This document shows, piece after piece, positions 63,801 through 64,000 of a DNA stretch of 64,000 nt. Position 1 is the stretch's first letter. Each line of letters begins with the position of its first letter. The position numbers and the translations under genes are program-made. The DNA is taken from the NCBI GenBank assembly GCA_964653235.1, contig CAZZCP010000003.1, positions 1-64,000 on the forward strand. Reading direction: 5' to 3'. Under the pieces are notes generated by a model that was given only the letters and a program-made list of their open reading frames with translations, was not told the origin of the DNA and ran no database searches. The stretch comes from CAZZCP01 sp964653235 (GTDB lineage Bacteria > Bdellovibrionota > Bdellovibrionia > Bdellovibrionales > UBA840).

Positions 63801-64000
63801 CAAGAACTGCTTGGCGCTAAGTCGCTAGCACAATCGCCGCCGGTTCCTGGGTAGCCGCCTGGAAATTCATAAGGAGCAGCTAGTCCCGACATAACAATAG
63901 AAGTTGCAGTACCACTACCGGTATTTGAAATGCTAAAGCTGTGCTCGCCATAAGAGCCCAAGAGCTGGTTGCCAAAATCATAAGTGGGGCCATCGCTGAT
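60839..64000 (-). CDS. Giant repeat protein, 3' part (5' end beyond the window)
   Basis: The open frame runs off the right edge. The visible part has at least five copies of a 113-residue ASH/choice-of-anchor-D-like beta domain, each starting ISDGPTYD[FY]G with PGGFPGTGGNC and a second Cys near SSC. One cadherin-like Ig domain (about FAPDDTVTTPLDTAIGITLS to TPDTGFDGIDYFTYKANDG) follows, then a ThuA/glutaminase-like alpha/beta domain (ELLFITKNKSSLIGADPAV onward) and a C-terminal beta sandwich with a LamG-like look. It is probably a large exported adhesin or surface protein; the signal peptide is not visible. It ends 15 bases from the thioesterase gene. Confidence 0.85.
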   Translation of the reverse strand: MSDGPTYDFGNQLLGSYGEHSFSISNTGSGTATSIVMSGLAAPYEFPGGYPGTGGDCASDLAPSSSCSVVIRFTPTAETTYADQLILDYNDGQAAQQVTRDLTGDGRGTAYITISDGPTYDYGDVIVGSSANHTFTIENTGDGRAESISDSGISGDFSFPGGFPGTGGNCNATLAAGASCEITVRFSPSSPGAATDSILLDYDDGFNLQQATRALSANGLAAALLSLSDGPTYDFGDVLSSSTAEHTFTLSNTGDVDATGISGSGLGSPFLFAGGFPGTGGNCGPSLTAGSSCDIVVRFAPTLSGPFSDTILIDYNDGVSAQQTSGDVIGNGTGTAILSISDGPTYDYGSVSTSGTRVQIFTVSNSGSGTASSISGSGLAAPFIFPGGFPGIGGNCGSNLAASSSCNIAVRFAPSAATSYNDEILLDYFDGTSAQQSTRALTGTGATLASLSLSDGPTYDFGTLEISSIDEHHFLLSNTSSALASSLSGIALSAPFDFKGGTYPGTGGTCGSNLAASASCTIVVTASPASSGSFSDSLQIQYNDGSNNQIISVGLAVAASDIFAPDDTVTTPLDTAIGITLSASGSGPFTFSIVVDPDHGSISGSPPNIIYTPDTGFDGIDYFTYKANDGVEDSNIGTVRVFVEPELLFITKNKSSLIGADPAVYARLQTLGFNITIEDETDDQPEDAYGKDLIVVSSTILSANVGTTFRDSQIPFLTWESYLWDDMFMSSATSFGTTPNSTEIQIVNAEHPMASGLANGVHTFLTGNEGMRFVESNRLNSNAQIIQTQENDTSHVLTFGYESQVEMDGGILAPARRAGTFYQDDTFNLLNATGLQNFDDIIDWLMSGVISQFEDNFQRENSASLGSASYGNSWSETETTGTVSISNAKMLFSPADEVNLPLTSNRFSKQTNGFLNLHFYFDFTRSGSDNDYEVYIQLGEADLMNDNSPLEDGVAVNLKWAGTAGGMSAEETFGYVNNSSATSLAVASGEVKVEVQIDLDSNTYSLNVGGTTASAIPLENNVDIDRIRIFTRNMNGSDFSSSSIDNIRIFQGQ
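62300..64000 (-). repeat. Exact 339-bp (113-residue) tandem repeats in the giant gene
   Basis: The ISDGPTYD[FY]G codons begin at about 63972, 63633, 63294, 62955 and 62616 in plus-strand terms, spaced exactly 339 bases each time with no indels. DNA identity between copies is only moderate, so the length is held by selection on the protein fold rather than by recent duplication. Confidence 0.85.

Noticed and set aside
1..64000. tRNA, rRNA, tmRNA and RNase P RNA genes
   Set aside because: I looked for T-loop and conserved core sequences by eye and found none; a tRNAscan or Rfam run would settle it.

Overview
The window is a draft scaffold (two runs of N, at 24170-24179 and 34447-34546, both inside short tandem repeats) from a diderm, LPS-making bacterium of moderate GC. 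No rRNA or protein taxonomy could be computed. The gene mix points, by inference, to the Bdellovibrionota/Oligoflexia or a neighbouring group: many small lipoproteins, an exported trypsin-like protease, MreB beside a sigma/anti-sigma pair, PrkA-YeaH-SpoVR, a PhaR-type regulator and a FliA-like promoter. Gene density is high, and 1-4 base start/stop overlaps mark long operons.

Region 1 (1-9340, minus strand) looks like one long transcription unit starting at a good sigma70-type promoter (9302-9331). It encodes an exported protein, two dipeptide/oligopeptide permeases (no ATPase or binding protein here), NagZ, a TonB-dependent receptor, two LpxD-like acyltransferases, a BtuC/BtuD-type permease and ATPase, and a TonB protein cut short at its C-terminus. 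Region 2 (9341-21102) holds a TadG-like protein, anmK, and then on the minus strand PBP1A, MsbA, a sigma54 activator, a small GAF-like protein, AmgK-like and MurU-like enzymes. NagZ, AnmK, AmgK and MurU make up most of a peptidoglycan-recycling route to UDP-MurNAc. The ribosome binding sites of the sigma54 activator gene and of the small gene after it both lie inside hairpins.

Region 3 (21160-24110) has a cysteine-rich coiled-coil exported protein, a 6S RNA gene on the minus strand with a recognisable promoter, a small membrane protein and a RAYT-type transposase followed by a hairpin. Region 4 (24114-29612) is a plus-strand run: xseA, xseB, ispA, tlyA, a patatin-like lipoprotein lacking its catalytic serine, and pepP. 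Region 5 (29604-34845) has an exported protein, a HAD phosphatase, glpD, a trypsin-like lipoprotein, an SCP2-like protein and a 122-bp structured tandem repeat upstream of mreB.

Region 6 (34846-45975) has mreB followed by a sigma-like protein, an anti-sigma-like membrane protein and a histidine kinase; then an LpoB-like/TPR lipoprotein pair, phaR, a GspG-like protein behind a FliA-like promoter, a TPR lipoprotein and a LolB-like lipoprotein. Region 7 (46021-50698) is the conserved prkA-yeaH-spoVR operon. Region 8 (50695-60823) has two unknown lipoproteins, glnB-glnA with a strong promoter and a bidirectional terminator, a gamma-glutamylcyclotransferase-like gene, trmL, secA, a zinc-ribbon protein, an exported coiled-coil protein and a thioesterase. 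Region 9 (60839-64000) is the 3' part of a giant surface-type protein with an exact 113-residue repeat, running off the window. No tRNA, rRNA, CRISPR array, prophage or complete insertion sequence was seen.
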